From Burkholderia sp. 9120 (GTDB lineage: Bacteria > Pseudomonadota > Gammaproteobacteria > Burkholderiales > Burkholderiaceae), in contig NZ_JQNA01000002.1 of the NCBI RefSeq assembly GCF_000745015.1, forward strand, positions 5,456,001 to 5,520,000: a DNA stretch of 64,000 nt, given 5' to 3'. The translations under genes were made by a program, and so were the position numbers. The notes below the pieces were generated by a model. That model worked only from the letters and a program-made list of their open reading frames with translations. It was not told the DNA's origin and searched no databases. Each line of letters opens with the position of its first letter. Positions within the stretch are counted from its first letter, which is position 1. Shown here in pieces: positions 18,097 to 26,788 of this stretch.

Positions 18097-18734
18097 GACC
18101 CCTCCTGAAAGAGGTAAGGCGTCAGATACAGCGTGCTGAAAATAAACAGCCACACGACGTCGACGAAATGCCAGTACAGCCCGCCGATCGTCAACGCCGC
18201 ACAGCGTTTTTCGTCGAAGTAGCCGAGCGCGGTCCACAACAGCAGGAGTAACAGCACGACGATTCCCACCAGCACGTGCGCCATATGGAATCCGGTGATG
18301 GTGAAATACAGCGAACCATAGAGATGTGTGGTCAGGCCGTACGGATGATCGTGCCATTCCAGCAACTGGATGCCGATAAACACGCAACCCAGCACGACAC
18401 CCGTCCCCATCGACGCCACCGCCCAGCGCAGCCGCCTGCGGCGCACGAGCCGCTCGCACAACCAGACGAACACGCTACTCGACAGAAGAATGACGGTATT
18501 CGCCACGCCGAGTCCCAGCTTCGGAAGCCCTTCAGGCGGCCAGCGCTGCGGATTTTGCGAGGCCAGATACAGGTACGAAAAGATCAGATAGCCGAACAGC
18601 GCACCTTCAGTGACGATCAGCGTAAGACACCCCCACCATCCGCCCGAGCGCTCGCCCGCGCTGCCCACGGGCAATTCGTACGTGGGCTCCACAGGTTCGG
18701 ATGACGGCTGATTCAGATCGATGGCGTCGCTCAT
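18081..18734 (-). CDS. cytochrome c oxidase subunit III-like protein
   Basis: This 217-residue membrane protein has about five helices. Family landmarks are GWWGCLTLIVTEGALFGYLIFSY, LLEWHDHPYGLTTHLYGSLYFTITGFHMAHVLVG and the C-terminal YWHFVDVVWLFIFSTLYL. Subunit III stabilises the catalytic core and helps proton uptake. The start at 18732-18734 is preceded by GGGAGGCTGAA. It lies one base after the subunit I stop, in the same operon. Shorter than the ~270-residue seven-helix form, as in many bacterial five-helix variants. Confidence 0.9.
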   Translation of the reverse strand: MSDAIDLNQPSSEPVEPTYELPVGSAGERSGGWWGCLTLIVTEGALFGYLIFSYLYLASQNPQRWPPEGLPKLGLGVANTVILLSSSVFVWLCERLVRRRRLRWAVASMGTGVVLGCVFIGIQLLEWHDHPYGLTTHLYGSLYFTITGFHMAHVLVGIVVLLLLLLWTALGYFDEKRCAALTIGGLYWHFVDVVWLFIFSTLYLTPYLFQEGSWPRS

Positions 18735-18735
18735 T

Positions 18736-20814
18736 TCAGCCTCCCGCGTCGTGGACCAAGGCCGGCTCGCGCTGGAGCAACGGACGTTCGGGCCATAACC
18801 AGACGATGATCGACGCCGCGCAGCCGGCCAGCATCGCGCCCGCAAAAATCCACGCCGCCAGCGCGAGCCCGGCGAACACGAGCGTGGCGAAGACCGCGAG
18901 CCAGAACGGCGCGTACGAATCGCCGGGCATCTTGAGGATCACATCCGGACTGGCATCGAGCGCGGTGGTGCCGAGCGCTTCGCGGCCTTGCGCGAGCAGA
19001 TAGCCTTCGTCGAGCTGCGAGTGCACATGGACCGTCTCGCCCGGCTCGTCGAGCTGCGAGTGCACATGGACCGTCTCGCCCGGCTCGTCGATCCGGCCTT
19101 CCCACAACGGATGACGACTCGCGAGCGTCGGCACCACCGCAAAGTTGTACGGCGGCGGCGGTGAGCTGACCGACCATTCGAGCGTGGGCGCGTCCCACGG
19201 ATTGTCGCCGGCCGGCTTGCCGTTCTTCAGGCTCACCAGCAGGTCGATCAGAAAGATCAGCACGCCCGCTGCGAACAGGAAAGAACCCAGCGACGTGACG
19301 AGATTCACCGTATTCCAGCCCATGTCGGCGGGATAGGTGTAGATGCGCCGCGGCATACCAAGCAGACCGGCGATATGCATCGGAAAAAACGCGATATTGA
19401 AGCCCGCGAACAACACCCAGAACGCGAGCTTGCCGATGCGTTCGCTCATCATCTTGCCGGTGAATTTCGGAAACCAGAAGTAGATGCCGCCAATCACGGG
19501 AAACACGTTGATGCCGAGCAGCACGTAATGCAGATGCGCGACCACGAAATAGGTATCGGTGAGTTGCCAGTCGAGCGGCACGGCCGCCGTCATCACACCG
19601 GACACGCCGCCTATCACGAACAGCAGCACGAAGCCCGCGAAGAACAGGAACGGCACGCGAAACACCGGCCGCCCGGTCCAGATCGTCGCGATCCAGGCGA
19701 AGGTGGCGACCGCGCTGGGGATCGCGATCACCATGCTGGCGGCGCCGAAAAACGACAGCGCGAGCGCCGGAATCCCGGTCGCGAACATATGGTGAATCCA
19801 CACGACGAAGCCGACCACCATCGTCGCGACCGTGGAGAGCGCCACCGGTCCGTAGCCGACCAGCGGACGCCGGCAGAACACCGGCAGCGCGTCGGAGACG
19901 ATGCCCATGGCCGGCAGCACCACCGCGTACACCCACGGATGCGCGAAGATCCAGAACAGATGCTGCCAGAGCAGCGGACGGCCGCCGTTGAGCACGTCGA
20001 AGAAGTGCGTGCCGATGCGCCGGTCCATCCACAACATGAAGAACGCGAGACTCACCGAGGGCACCGCCAGCAGGTTGCCGCCCGACGCGGTCAAGGTACC
20101 CCACACCAGCACCGGCATCCGGTCGAGCGACATGCCCGGCGCACGCATGCGCAGCAAGGTCACGACGAAGTTCATCGAGCCGACCGTCGTCGAGATGCCA
20201 AGCAGCACCATGCCGAGCGCGTAGATGTCGATATTCGGCCCGGTGCTGTATTCGAGGCCGGAAAGCGGCGCGTAATTGAACCAGCCGGCGTCCGGCGCCT
20301 GTCCCGCCGGAAAACTCGCGTATAGAAAAATACCCGCGAACAGAAACAGCCAGTACGACAGCGCGTTCAGGCGCGGAAACGCCATGTCGCGCGCGCCGAG
20401 CACCAGCGGCCACAGATAGTTCGAGAAACCGGAGAGCACCGGCAACGCGTACAGGAAGATCATCGTCACGCCGTGCATCGTGAAGAGCTGGTTGTATTGC
20501 TCGGGCGTGAGGACGGTGGCGTTGGGGCGCGCGAGCTGGATGCGCATGAGCAGCGCTTCGACCCCGCCCATCAACAGGAAGATGAAAGCGGTGACGAGAT
20601 AGCGCAAGCCGATGGTTTTATGATCGACCGTCGAGAGCCAGCCGCGCCAGCCGGGCGGCGCTTCCCAGATCTCGCGCAGGCGCTTTTCCTCCGCGCTGCC
20701 GGGCAGCACCCGGCCACGCTGCGGCAGCCGCGTGAGCGGCAAGCCGGCCACGGCGCAAGGCGGTGTGCGCGGCGATTCGCCAGGCGTCGAAGCAGTCGCA
20801 GGATGATCGGCCAT
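18736..20814 (-). CDS. heme-copper oxidase subunit I, divergent proton-channel residues
   Basis: The 692-residue protein has the subunit I helices and all expected metal ligands: H114 (FTMHGVTMIF), H292 and Y296 (AHPWVY), H341-H342 (VWIHHMFATG), and H427/H429 (VVAHLHYVL). It would reduce oxygen to water in the inner membrane. Two positions usual in A-type enzymes differ: the helix VI motif reads HPWVY instead of HPEVY, and the helix VIII K-channel position appears as R386 (VFRVPFLFF). D143 and N150 of the D-channel entrance are kept. A C-terminal extension past ~545 adds a hydrophilic linker with a duplicated 13-residue unit and two more helices. Confidence 0.93.
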   Translation of the reverse strand: MADHPATASTPGESPRTPPCAVAGLPLTRLPQRGRVLPGSAEEKRLREIWEAPPGWRGWLSTVDHKTIGLRYLVTAFIFLLMGGVEALLMRIQLARPNATVLTPEQYNQLFTMHGVTMIFLYALPVLSGFSNYLWPLVLGARDMAFPRLNALSYWLFLFAGIFLYASFPAGQAPDAGWFNYAPLSGLEYSTGPNIDIYALGMVLLGISTTVGSMNFVVTLLRMRAPGMSLDRMPVLVWGTLTASGGNLLAVPSVSLAFFMLWMDRRIGTHFFDVLNGGRPLLWQHLFWIFAHPWVYAVVLPAMGIVSDALPVFCRRPLVGYGPVALSTVATMVVGFVVWIHHMFATGIPALALSFFGAASMVIAIPSAVATFAWIATIWTGRPVFRVPFLFFAGFVLLFVIGGVSGVMTAAVPLDWQLTDTYFVVAHLHYVLLGINVFPVIGGIYFWFPKFTGKMMSERIGKLAFWVLFAGFNIAFFPMHIAGLLGMPRRIYTYPADMGWNTVNLVTSLGSFLFAAGVLIFLIDLLVSLKNGKPAGDNPWDAPTLEWSVSSPPPPYNFAVVPTLASRHPLWEGRIDEPGETVHVHSQLDEPGETVHVHSQLDEGYLLAQGREALGTTALDASPDVILKMPGDSYAPFWLAVFATLVFAGLALAAWIFAGAMLAGCAASIIVWLWPERPLLQREPALVHDAGG
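19007..19084. repeat. exact tandem duplication of 39 bp inside the subunit I gene
   Basis: Two identical 39-bp units (19007-19045 and 19046-19084) encode a duplicated DEPGETVHVHSQL in the linker before the extra C-terminal helices. Seven bases of a third unit follow. The exact identity points to a recent slippage or recombination event that kept the frame. Confidence 0.95.
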
Positions 20815-20855
20815 CGAAAGGTGCTCCGTGATTTCAGCGGGTTTTCAACGGGGTT

Positions 20856-21935
20856 TCAATGCAGCGTCGCCAGATAGGCCGACAGCGCGGCGGCGTCGCC
20901 GCTCGTCAGCGCGATATCGGGCATCAACGCTTCAGGCTTGATCTGCTGCGCGTGCTCGATCCAGTCGAGCAGATGCGCCGGTGTGTTGGTGAGCGTGCCC
21001 GCCGCGATCGTGCGGCGCGAGCCGAGATGGGTGAGATCGGGCGCTTGCAGGCCATTGGCCTCGGTGCCGCGAATCGTGTGGCAACCGGCGCAGCGTTCGG
21101 CGAACAGATGCTGGCCCGCCACGGCGGCTGCATCGCCGACGGATGCCGCCGCCTGGCCTTGCGCGTCGCGCCACGCGTTGAAATCCGCCGGGGGTTGCGC
21201 GACCACTTCCAGCGCCATATGCGCATGCTGCGCGCCGCAGAATTGCGAGCATTGCCCACGATAAAGGCCCGCCCGATCCGCCTGAAGCCACTGCTCGTTG
21301 GTTTGTCCGGGGATGGTCTGGGTTTTCCCCGCCAGTTGCGGAACCCAGAACGCGTGCACGACGTCCGCGCTGTTCAGTTGCACCTTGACCGGCTCGCCGA
21401 CCGGAATATGGATTTCGTTCGCCGTGCTGAAGTTGCGGGCCGGGTTGGGGTCGTCGGCGTAATCGACTTTCCACCACCAGTCGTAGGCGGTGACGGTAAT
21501 GGTGAGTTGCGGATGACTGGCGGGCGAAGCCACCGACTCGAGCGTCACGAGGATATAGACCAGCATCGCCAGCAGCGCCGCCGCAGACAGACCTGTGCCG
21601 ACGTAGATCCAGCGCATGCCGCCGGCTTCGGCATTGAGCGTCCCCATCTGAGCCGCCGGACGCTTGCGCAGGATCGCCCCGGCCAGCAGTGCGGCAATGA
21701 TGAGGGTCACCAGGACCGCGATCGCGGTCATTACCCAGCCGAGATGCATGGTGGGACCGGCCGCCGGCCCCGCCGCATGCAGAAAGTAATTGAGCGGCGC
21801 CCCCGCCTCCGCATGCACCGTCATCGGCATCAACATCGACGCAAGCGCCGCCAGAAAGAAAATCTGTCCGTGACCGGCGTGCAGATCCCGTGATTCGGTC
21901 GTCTTGCTTGCGGACACTGTGGGCTCCCGTGGCAT
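20856..21935 (-). CDS. cytochrome c oxidase subunit II fused to a cytochrome c domain
   Basis: This roughly 359-residue protein has a signal-like N-terminus, two membrane helices (MHLGWVMTAIAVLVTLIIAALLAG and GLSAAALLAMLVYILVTL), a periplasmic cupredoxin domain with the CuA ligands (VVHAFWVPQL and GQCSQFCGAQHAHM) and a C-terminal class I cytochrome c (CAGCH, distal M near EALMPD). Fusions like this (caa3 type) take electrons from a soluble or membrane cytochrome c. The usual CuA-loop glutamate is glutamine here (CSQFC). An alternative GTG start at 21953 adds six residues. First gene of the oxidase operon, 41 bp before subunit I. Confidence 0.92.
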   Translation of the reverse strand: MPREPTVSASKTTESRDLHAGHGQIFFLAALASMLMPMTVHAEAGAPLNYFLHAAGPAAGPTMHLGWVMTAIAVLVTLIIAALLAGAILRKRPAAQMGTLNAEAGGMRWIYVGTGLSAAALLAMLVYILVTLESVASPASHPQLTITVTAYDWWWKVDYADDPNPARNFSTANEIHIPVGEPVKVQLNSADVVHAFWVPQLAGKTQTIPGQTNEQWLQADRAGLYRGQCSQFCGAQHAHMALEVVAQPPADFNAWRDAQGQAAASVGDAAAVAGQHLFAERCAGCHTIRGTEANGLQAPDLTHLGSRRTIAAGTLTNTPAHLLDWIEHAQQIKPEALMPDIALTSGDAAALSAYLATLH

Positions 21936-22141
21936 GGCCTGCCATAGCGGCACGTCCCACTCAGGCGAGCTTGCGGGACGTGGATCGACAATGCTGAAGC
22001 AAAAAATGGACCTCGCCTGCCGCCTGGTTTAGCGGTGCATGTTCACCTCTGCGAAGGGCCGAAACATTACCTTCTGAAAGAACGCGGAACGACGCTTGCG
22101 GCAAACGACTGGAATCCGTGTTTTCTTCTCAGGAGTAGTCC

Positions 22142-23974
22142 ATGTCTCAAACCGTCGGCGACTTCATCATCGAGCGACTGCATGCCTGGGGTGTGCGCCG
22201 CATTTATGGCTATCCGGGCGATGGCATCAACGGCGTCTTTGGCGCGCTAAACCGGGCTCAGTCCGACGCCAAAAAATCGAAATCCGGCAATCCCATCCAG
22301 CCGATCGAGTTCATCCAGGTTCGCCACGAGGAGATGGCCGCCTTCATGGCTTCCGCGCACGCGAAGTTCACCGGCGAGCTCGGCGTGTGCATCGCCACCT
22401 CGGGCCCCGGCGCGTCGCATCTGATCACGGGTCTTTACGACGCGCGAATGGATCACATGCCGGTGCTCGCCATCGCGGGTCAGCAAGCGCGGGCGGCTTT
22501 GGGCGGTCACTACCAGCAGGAACTCGATCTCGTCTCGCTGTTCAAGGACGTCGCCGGCGCCTTCGTCGAACAGGCTTCGGTGCCCGCGCAGGTGCGCCAT
22601 CTCGTCGATCGTGCCGTGCGCACCGCGTTAGCGGAGCGCAAGGTGACAGCCATCATCCTGCCGAACGATCTGCAGGATCTGCCTTACGAAGCACCCAGCC
22701 GTAAACACGGCACGCTCCATTCGGGCGTCGGCTATCGCGCCCCGCGCCTCATGCCCTACCCCGACGATCTCAAGCAGGCCGCCGACGTGCTCAACGCCGG
22801 CAAGAAGGTCGCGATCCTCGTCGGCGCGGGCGCGCTGCACGCAACCGACGAAGTCATCGCCGTCGCCGAAAAATTGGGCGCGGGTGTCGCCAAGGCGTTG
22901 CTCGGCAAAGCCGTGCTACCCGACGACCTGCCGTGGGTGACGGGCTCGATCGGCTTGCTCGGCACCAAGCCGAGCTATGAGCTCATGATGGAATGCGACA
23001 CGCTACTGATGATCGGCTCGGGCTTTCCGTACTCGGAATTTCTGCCGAAAGAAGGCGCGGCGCGCGGCGTGCAGATCGACCTGAAGGCCGACATGCTGAG
23101 TCTGCGTTATCCGATGGAAGTGAACCTCGTCGGCGATAGCGTTGAAACATTGCGTGCCCTGCTGCCGCTACTCGAACAGAAGACGGATCGCGCGTGGCGC
23201 AAGAAGATTGAAGGCTGGACCGAGGACTGGTGGAAAACGCTCGACAAGCGCGCGCACGAAGCGGGCAAAGACGCGGTGAATCCGCAGCGTACCGTCTGGG
23301 AACTGTCCAAACGCATTCCGGCTAACGCGATCGTTACGAGCGATTCGGGTTCCTGCGCGAACTGGTATGCGCGCGACCTGAAGGTTCAGCGCGGCATGAT
23401 GTGCTCGCTGTCGGGCGGCCTGGCGTCGATGGGCGCGGCCGTTCCCTATGCGATCGCCGCCAAATTCGCGTTCTCCGAACGGCCGGTGATCGCGCTGGTC
23501 GGCGACGGCGCCATGCAGATGAACAACATGGCCGAACTGATCACCGTATCGAAGTACTGGAAAGACTGGGCCGATCCGCGCTGGATCTGCATGGTGCTCA
23601 ACAACAGCGACCTGAACCAGGTCACGTGGGAACAGCGGGCGATGGAAGGCGACCCCAAGTTCGAGGCGTCGCAGGATATTCCGTCCGTGCCGTATCACAA
23701 GTTCGCGGAGTTGATCGGCCTGAAAGGCATCTATGTGGACAACGACGCGCAGATGGGTGCCGCGTGGGACGAAGCGCTGGCATCCGACCGGCCGGTCGTG
23801 ATCGAAGTGAAGGCCGATCCGAACATTGCGCCGTTGCCGCCGCATATCACGCTCGCCCAGGCCAAGGCGTTCGCGTCGACCTTGATGAAGGGCGATCCGA
23901 ACGAAGGCAACGTGATCGTCGAAACGGCCAAGCAGGTGCTTGGCGCGGTGCTCCCCGGTCATCACGACAAGTGA
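22142..23974 (+). CDS. thiamine-pyrophosphate-dependent enzyme, pyruvate oxidase/acetolactate synthase-like
   Basis: The 610-residue protein has three domains: PYR (MSQTVGDFIIERLHAWGVRRIYGYPGDGINGV, catalytic glutamate in QVRHEEMAAFMA), a central Rossmann-like domain (KKVAILVGAGALHA), and PP with the TPP motif VGDGAMQMNNMAEL followed by LNNSDLNQVTWEQ. The family includes pyruvate oxidase (PoxB), POX5-type and acetolactate-synthase-like enzymes of unknown substrate. AGGAG precedes the ATG at a good distance. It is the first gene of a five-gene run with an enolase-superfamily enzyme 10 bp downstream. It is divergent from the oxidase operon. Confidence 0.88.
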   Translation: MSQTVGDFIIERLHAWGVRRIYGYPGDGINGVFGALNRAQSDAKKSKSGNPIQPIEFIQVRHEEMAAFMASAHAKFTGELGVCIATSGPGASHLITGLYDARMDHMPVLAIAGQQARAALGGHYQQELDLVSLFKDVAGAFVEQASVPAQVRHLVDRAVRTALAERKVTAIILPNDLQDLPYEAPSRKHGTLHSGVGYRAPRLMPYPDDLKQAADVLNAGKKVAILVGAGALHATDEVIAVAEKLGAGVAKALLGKAVLPDDLPWVTGSIGLLGTKPSYELMMECDTLLMIGSGFPYSEFLPKEGAARGVQIDLKADMLSLRYPMEVNLVGDSVETLRALLPLLEQKTDRAWRKKIEGWTEDWWKTLDKRAHEAGKDAVNPQRTVWELSKRIPANAIVTSDSGSCANWYARDLKVQRGMMCSLSGGLASMGAAVPYAIAAKFAFSERPVIALVGDGAMQMNNMAELITVSKYWKDWADPRWICMVLNNSDLNQVTWEQRAMEGDPKFEASQDIPSVPYHKFAELIGLKGIYVDNDAQMGAAWDEALASDRPVVIEVKADPNIAPLPPHITLAQAKAFASTLMKGDPNEGNVIVETAKQVLGAVLPGHHDK

Positions 23975-23984
23975 GCGTGACGCC

Positions 23985-25106
23985 ATGACGGATCGCATCG
24001 CATCGACCGGCGGGTCGCAAGCCATCGTGACGGCTTTGCGCGCGAGCGCCTACCGTATTCCGACCGACGCGCCAGAAGCGGACGGCACGTTCGCCTGGCA
24101 TGCGACCACGCTGGTGGTCGTCGAAGTGGACGCCGCGGGACACACCGGCATCGGCTACACGTATAGCGACGCGAGCATCGTCGCGCTGATTCGCGACACG
24201 CTCGGCGAATGCGTGCTGCAGCACGACGCATGGGACATTCGCGCTATCTGGCAACAGATGCAGCGTCAGGTCCGCAACCTCGGCCGCGCGGGTCTGGCGG
24301 CCACGGCTATTTCGGCGGTCGACTGCGCGCTGTGGGATCTGAAGGCGAAACTGCTCGGCCTGCCGCTCGTGCGGCTGCTCGGCGCGGCGCGCGATACGGT
24401 GCCGATCTACGGCAGCGGCGGCTTCACCACCTACAGCGATAAACAGATGCGCGAGCAACTAGCCGGCTGGGTGGAGCGCGATGGTTGCCGCTGGGTGAAG
24501 ATCAAGATCGGCAGCGAGCCGGAGAAAGATCCGGCACGGGTGGAAACGGCACGCGCGGCGATCGGCACAGCCGGGCTTTTTGTCGACGCGAATGGCGCCT
24601 TTACACCGCAGCCCGCTCTGCATTGGGCTCAACGATTCGCGGAGCAACGGGTCGAGTGGTTCGAAGAACCCGTTTCGTCGGACGATCCGGCGGGTCTGCA
24701 TTTCGTGCGCGAGCATGCGCCAGCGGGGATGGAAATCGCCGCTGGAGAATATGGCTACACGCTCGACGATTTCCGGCAACTGCTTGCCGCCGGTTCCGTC
24801 GATGTCCTGCAGGCCGACGTGAGTCGCTGTGGCGGCGTCACCGGTTTCATGCAGGCCGCCGACCTCTGCGATGCCTTTCATGTGCCGCTATCGGCGCACT
24901 GCGCGCCCGCGTTGCATCTTCACGTCGCGTGCGCGGCGCCACGCCTGCGGCATCAGGAATGGTTTCACGATCACGTGCGCATCGAGTCGATGCTGTTCGA
25001 CGGCGCGCCTCGGGCGGCCGGCGGCGTCATCGCCCCCGATCTGAGCCGTCCAGGCTGCGGCCTTGAATTCAAGGCTCGCGACGCCGCGTCCTACCGGATC
25101 GATTAG
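23985..25106 (+). CDS. enolase-superfamily (mandelate racemase/muconate lactonizing) enzyme
   Basis: This 373-residue protein has a capping domain (TLVVVEVDAAGHTGIGYTYSDASI) and a TIM barrel with a KxK-type lysine motif (WVKIKIGSEPEKD), metal ligands in FVDANGAF, EWFEEPVSSDDP and AAGEYGYT, and a barrel-end histidine region (PLSAHCAPALHLHVA). Such enzymes abstract the alpha proton of carboxylates, often dehydrating sugar acids or cycloisomerising lactones. Its place between a TPP enzyme and a GMC/gluconate-dehydrogenase-like pair favours a sugar-acid substrate; this is inference. The ATG at 23985 lies 10 bp after the TPP-enzyme stop. Confidence 0.88.
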   Translation: MTDRIASTGGSQAIVTALRASAYRIPTDAPEADGTFAWHATTLVVVEVDAAGHTGIGYTYSDASIVALIRDTLGECVLQHDAWDIRAIWQQMQRQVRNLGRAGLAATAISAVDCALWDLKAKLLGLPLVRLLGAARDTVPIYGSGGFTTYSDKQMREQLAGWVERDGCRWVKIKIGSEPEKDPARVETARAAIGTAGLFVDANGAFTPQPALHWAQRFAEQRVEWFEEPVSSDDPAGLHFVREHAPAGMEIAAGEYGYTLDDFRQLLAAGSVDVLQADVSRCGGVTGFMQAADLCDAFHVPLSAHCAPALHLHVACAAPRLRHQEWFHDHVRIESMLFDGAPRAAGGVIAPDLSRPGCGLEFKARDAASYRID

Positions 25107-25124
25107 AAAAAGGAAGCCACTGAA

Positions 25125-26126
25125 ATGACTTCTCAACGAGTGTCGGGGCTGATCTGCGCGGTGGCCGGCGCGGCTGCGGTGGCGGCGTTCGCGATGCGTT
25201 CCTCTGGACACGGCGAATCAGCACGAATTGCAACGAAGGAACCACGGCGCGGCGCACCTGGAAACACCCTGCGCGCGCAACGAACGCGGTCGGCAGCCAA
25301 CATGGCGCCGGCTGTCGAAACGCACATCGAAACCTCCCGCACCTTCAATCACAGTTCCGCGCTGCTGGCGCTCTCCGTGCTCGCCGACAGCGCGATGGAG
25401 CACTATCGCGGCTCGTTCGACAACCCGGCGATGTATACGCCGCTAGTCTGCGCCACCCTGTCGCTATTGGCCGGCCTGCATGGCGGTCGCGACAGCCAGC
25501 AGCACGCCCATCAGGTACGTCACGCGATTTATCTGGGCGCCGCCGTCGCGGGTATCGCCGGTACCGGCTTCCATCTGTACAACATCACGAAACGCCCCGG
25601 CGGCTGGAGCTGGAACAACCTGTTTCATGCGGCGCCGGTCGGCGCGCCGATGGCCTTGCTACTTTCCGGCGCGCTGGGCGCCGTCGCCGAACAGTTGCGC
25701 GATGAACCGGCGCACGACCCGCAATTGCTCGGCATGCCGGCAGGCCGTGCGCTCGGCTTACTCGTCAGCGCGGGACTGATCGGCACGGCGGGCGAAGTCG
25801 CGCTACTGCATTTTCGCGGCGCGTTTCAACATCGCGCGATGTACGCGCCGGTCTGCGTGCCGCCGCTCGCCGCCGCCCTGCTCGCGCAGGCCGCCCTGAG
25901 CTCGCCACGCGAGCGCTGGCTGACGCGGCTGTGGTTGCGCGTCACCACGGCGCTCGGTTTTGTGGGCATGGGGTTCCACGCGCGCGGGATCGCGCGCCGT
26001 CAGGGCGGTTGGCGCAACTGGAGCCAGAACCTGTTCAGCGGTCCACCGTTGCCCGCGCCGCCGAGCTTTTCCGCGCTCGCGCTGGCCGGACTCGCAGCCT
26101 TGCGTCTGAGGGAGACCGAAACATGA
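25125..26126 (+). CDS. unrecognised membrane protein with an internal duplication
   Basis: The 333-residue protein has an N-terminal helix (residues ~7-24), a basic linker, then two homologous halves (~80-190 and ~208-325). Each half carries H(Y/F)RG(S/A)F..xAMY(T/A)P (H93 and H229), GxGFHxxxIxxRxGGW (H150 and H285) and a closing LF...P..AP stretch before a hydrophobic helix. The conserved histidines, 56-57 residues apart in each half, could bind heme or a metal. It overlaps the downstream gene by 4 nt (ATGA), which ties it to the dehydrogenase. No named family recognised; a membrane anchor or electron acceptor for the GMC enzyme is my inference. Confidence 0.8.
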   Translation: MTSQRVSGLICAVAGAAAVAAFAMRSSGHGESARIATKEPRRGAPGNTLRAQRTRSAANMAPAVETHIETSRTFNHSSALLALSVLADSAMEHYRGSFDNPAMYTPLVCATLSLLAGLHGGRDSQQHAHQVRHAIYLGAAVAGIAGTGFHLYNITKRPGGWSWNNLFHAAPVGAPMALLLSGALGAVAEQLRDEPAHDPQLLGMPAGRALGLLVSAGLIGTAGEVALLHFRGAFQHRAMYAPVCVPPLAAALLAQAALSSPRERWLTRLWLRVTTALGFVGMGFHARGIARRQGGWRNWSQNLFSGPPLPAPPSFSALALAGLAALRLRETET

Positions 26127-26788
26127 GCGACACGAACAGGACACCGCGCGCCACCCGTTACCCCGGCTACGACGTGCTCGACAAACGCACGACCCCGTCA
26201 TGGGACGACCCGACGCGCGACGTGATCGCGCAACGGCTGGCCACGCCCGCCGAGCCGCGCTTTTTCAACGCCGTCGAATGGCTCGCGGTGCGGGCCGTGT
26301 GCATCTGCATCGTGCCGCAAGCCGATGCGCAGCCCGTGGTGCCGCTTGCCGAACTGCTCGACGCGAAGCTGCACCAAAATACCGGCGACGGTTACCGCGA
26401 CGTCCGCTTGCCTCCGCTTCAGCAGGCCTGGCGCACTGCCCTCGCCGCGCTCGACGCCGAGAGCCGCACGCGTCACGAATTGCCGTTCGGCAGCGTCGGA
26501 AAAACCGGCCAGATCGCACTGCTCGAAGCGATGCAACGGGGCGAACTCAAAAGTGACGCATGGTTCGGCATGCCCGCCGACCTGTTCTTTGCCGAACGTC
26601 TGCTGCACGACATCTGCAGCGCCTATTACTCGCATCCGCATGCATGGAGCGAAATGGGCTTTGGCGGCCCGGCCAATCCGCGCGGCTACGTGAGGATGGT
26701 CTTCGATCGGCGCGACCCGTGGGAGGCCGCTGAAACGAAACCCGGCCACGAAGAAGCGACTCGCAAGGAGAACCGGCGTGCTCGATGA
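26123..26788 (+). CDS. gluconate 2-dehydrogenase subunit 3-like protein
   Basis: This 221-residue protein resembles the small (gamma) subunit of FAD-dependent gluconate dehydrogenases: FFNAVEWLAVRAVCICIVPQAD near the start, LLDAKLHQNTGDGYRDVRLPPLQQAW in the middle and FFAERLLHDICSAYYSHPHAWSEMGFGGPANPRGYVRM near the end. In that family this subunit usually carries a Tat leader that exports the folded flavoprotein; none is visible here. It overlaps the membrane-protein gene by 4 nt and the GMC gene by 11 nt, so the three are translated together. Confidence 0.82.
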   Translation: MSDTNRTPRATRYPGYDVLDKRTTPSWDDPTRDVIAQRLATPAEPRFFNAVEWLAVRAVCICIVPQADAQPVVPLAELLDAKLHQNTGDGYRDVRLPPLQQAWRTALAALDAESRTRHELPFGSVGKTGQIALLEAMQRGELKSDAWFGMPADLFFAERLLHDICSAYYSHPHAWSEMGFGGPANPRGYVRMVFDRRDPWEAAETKPGHEEATRKENRRAR

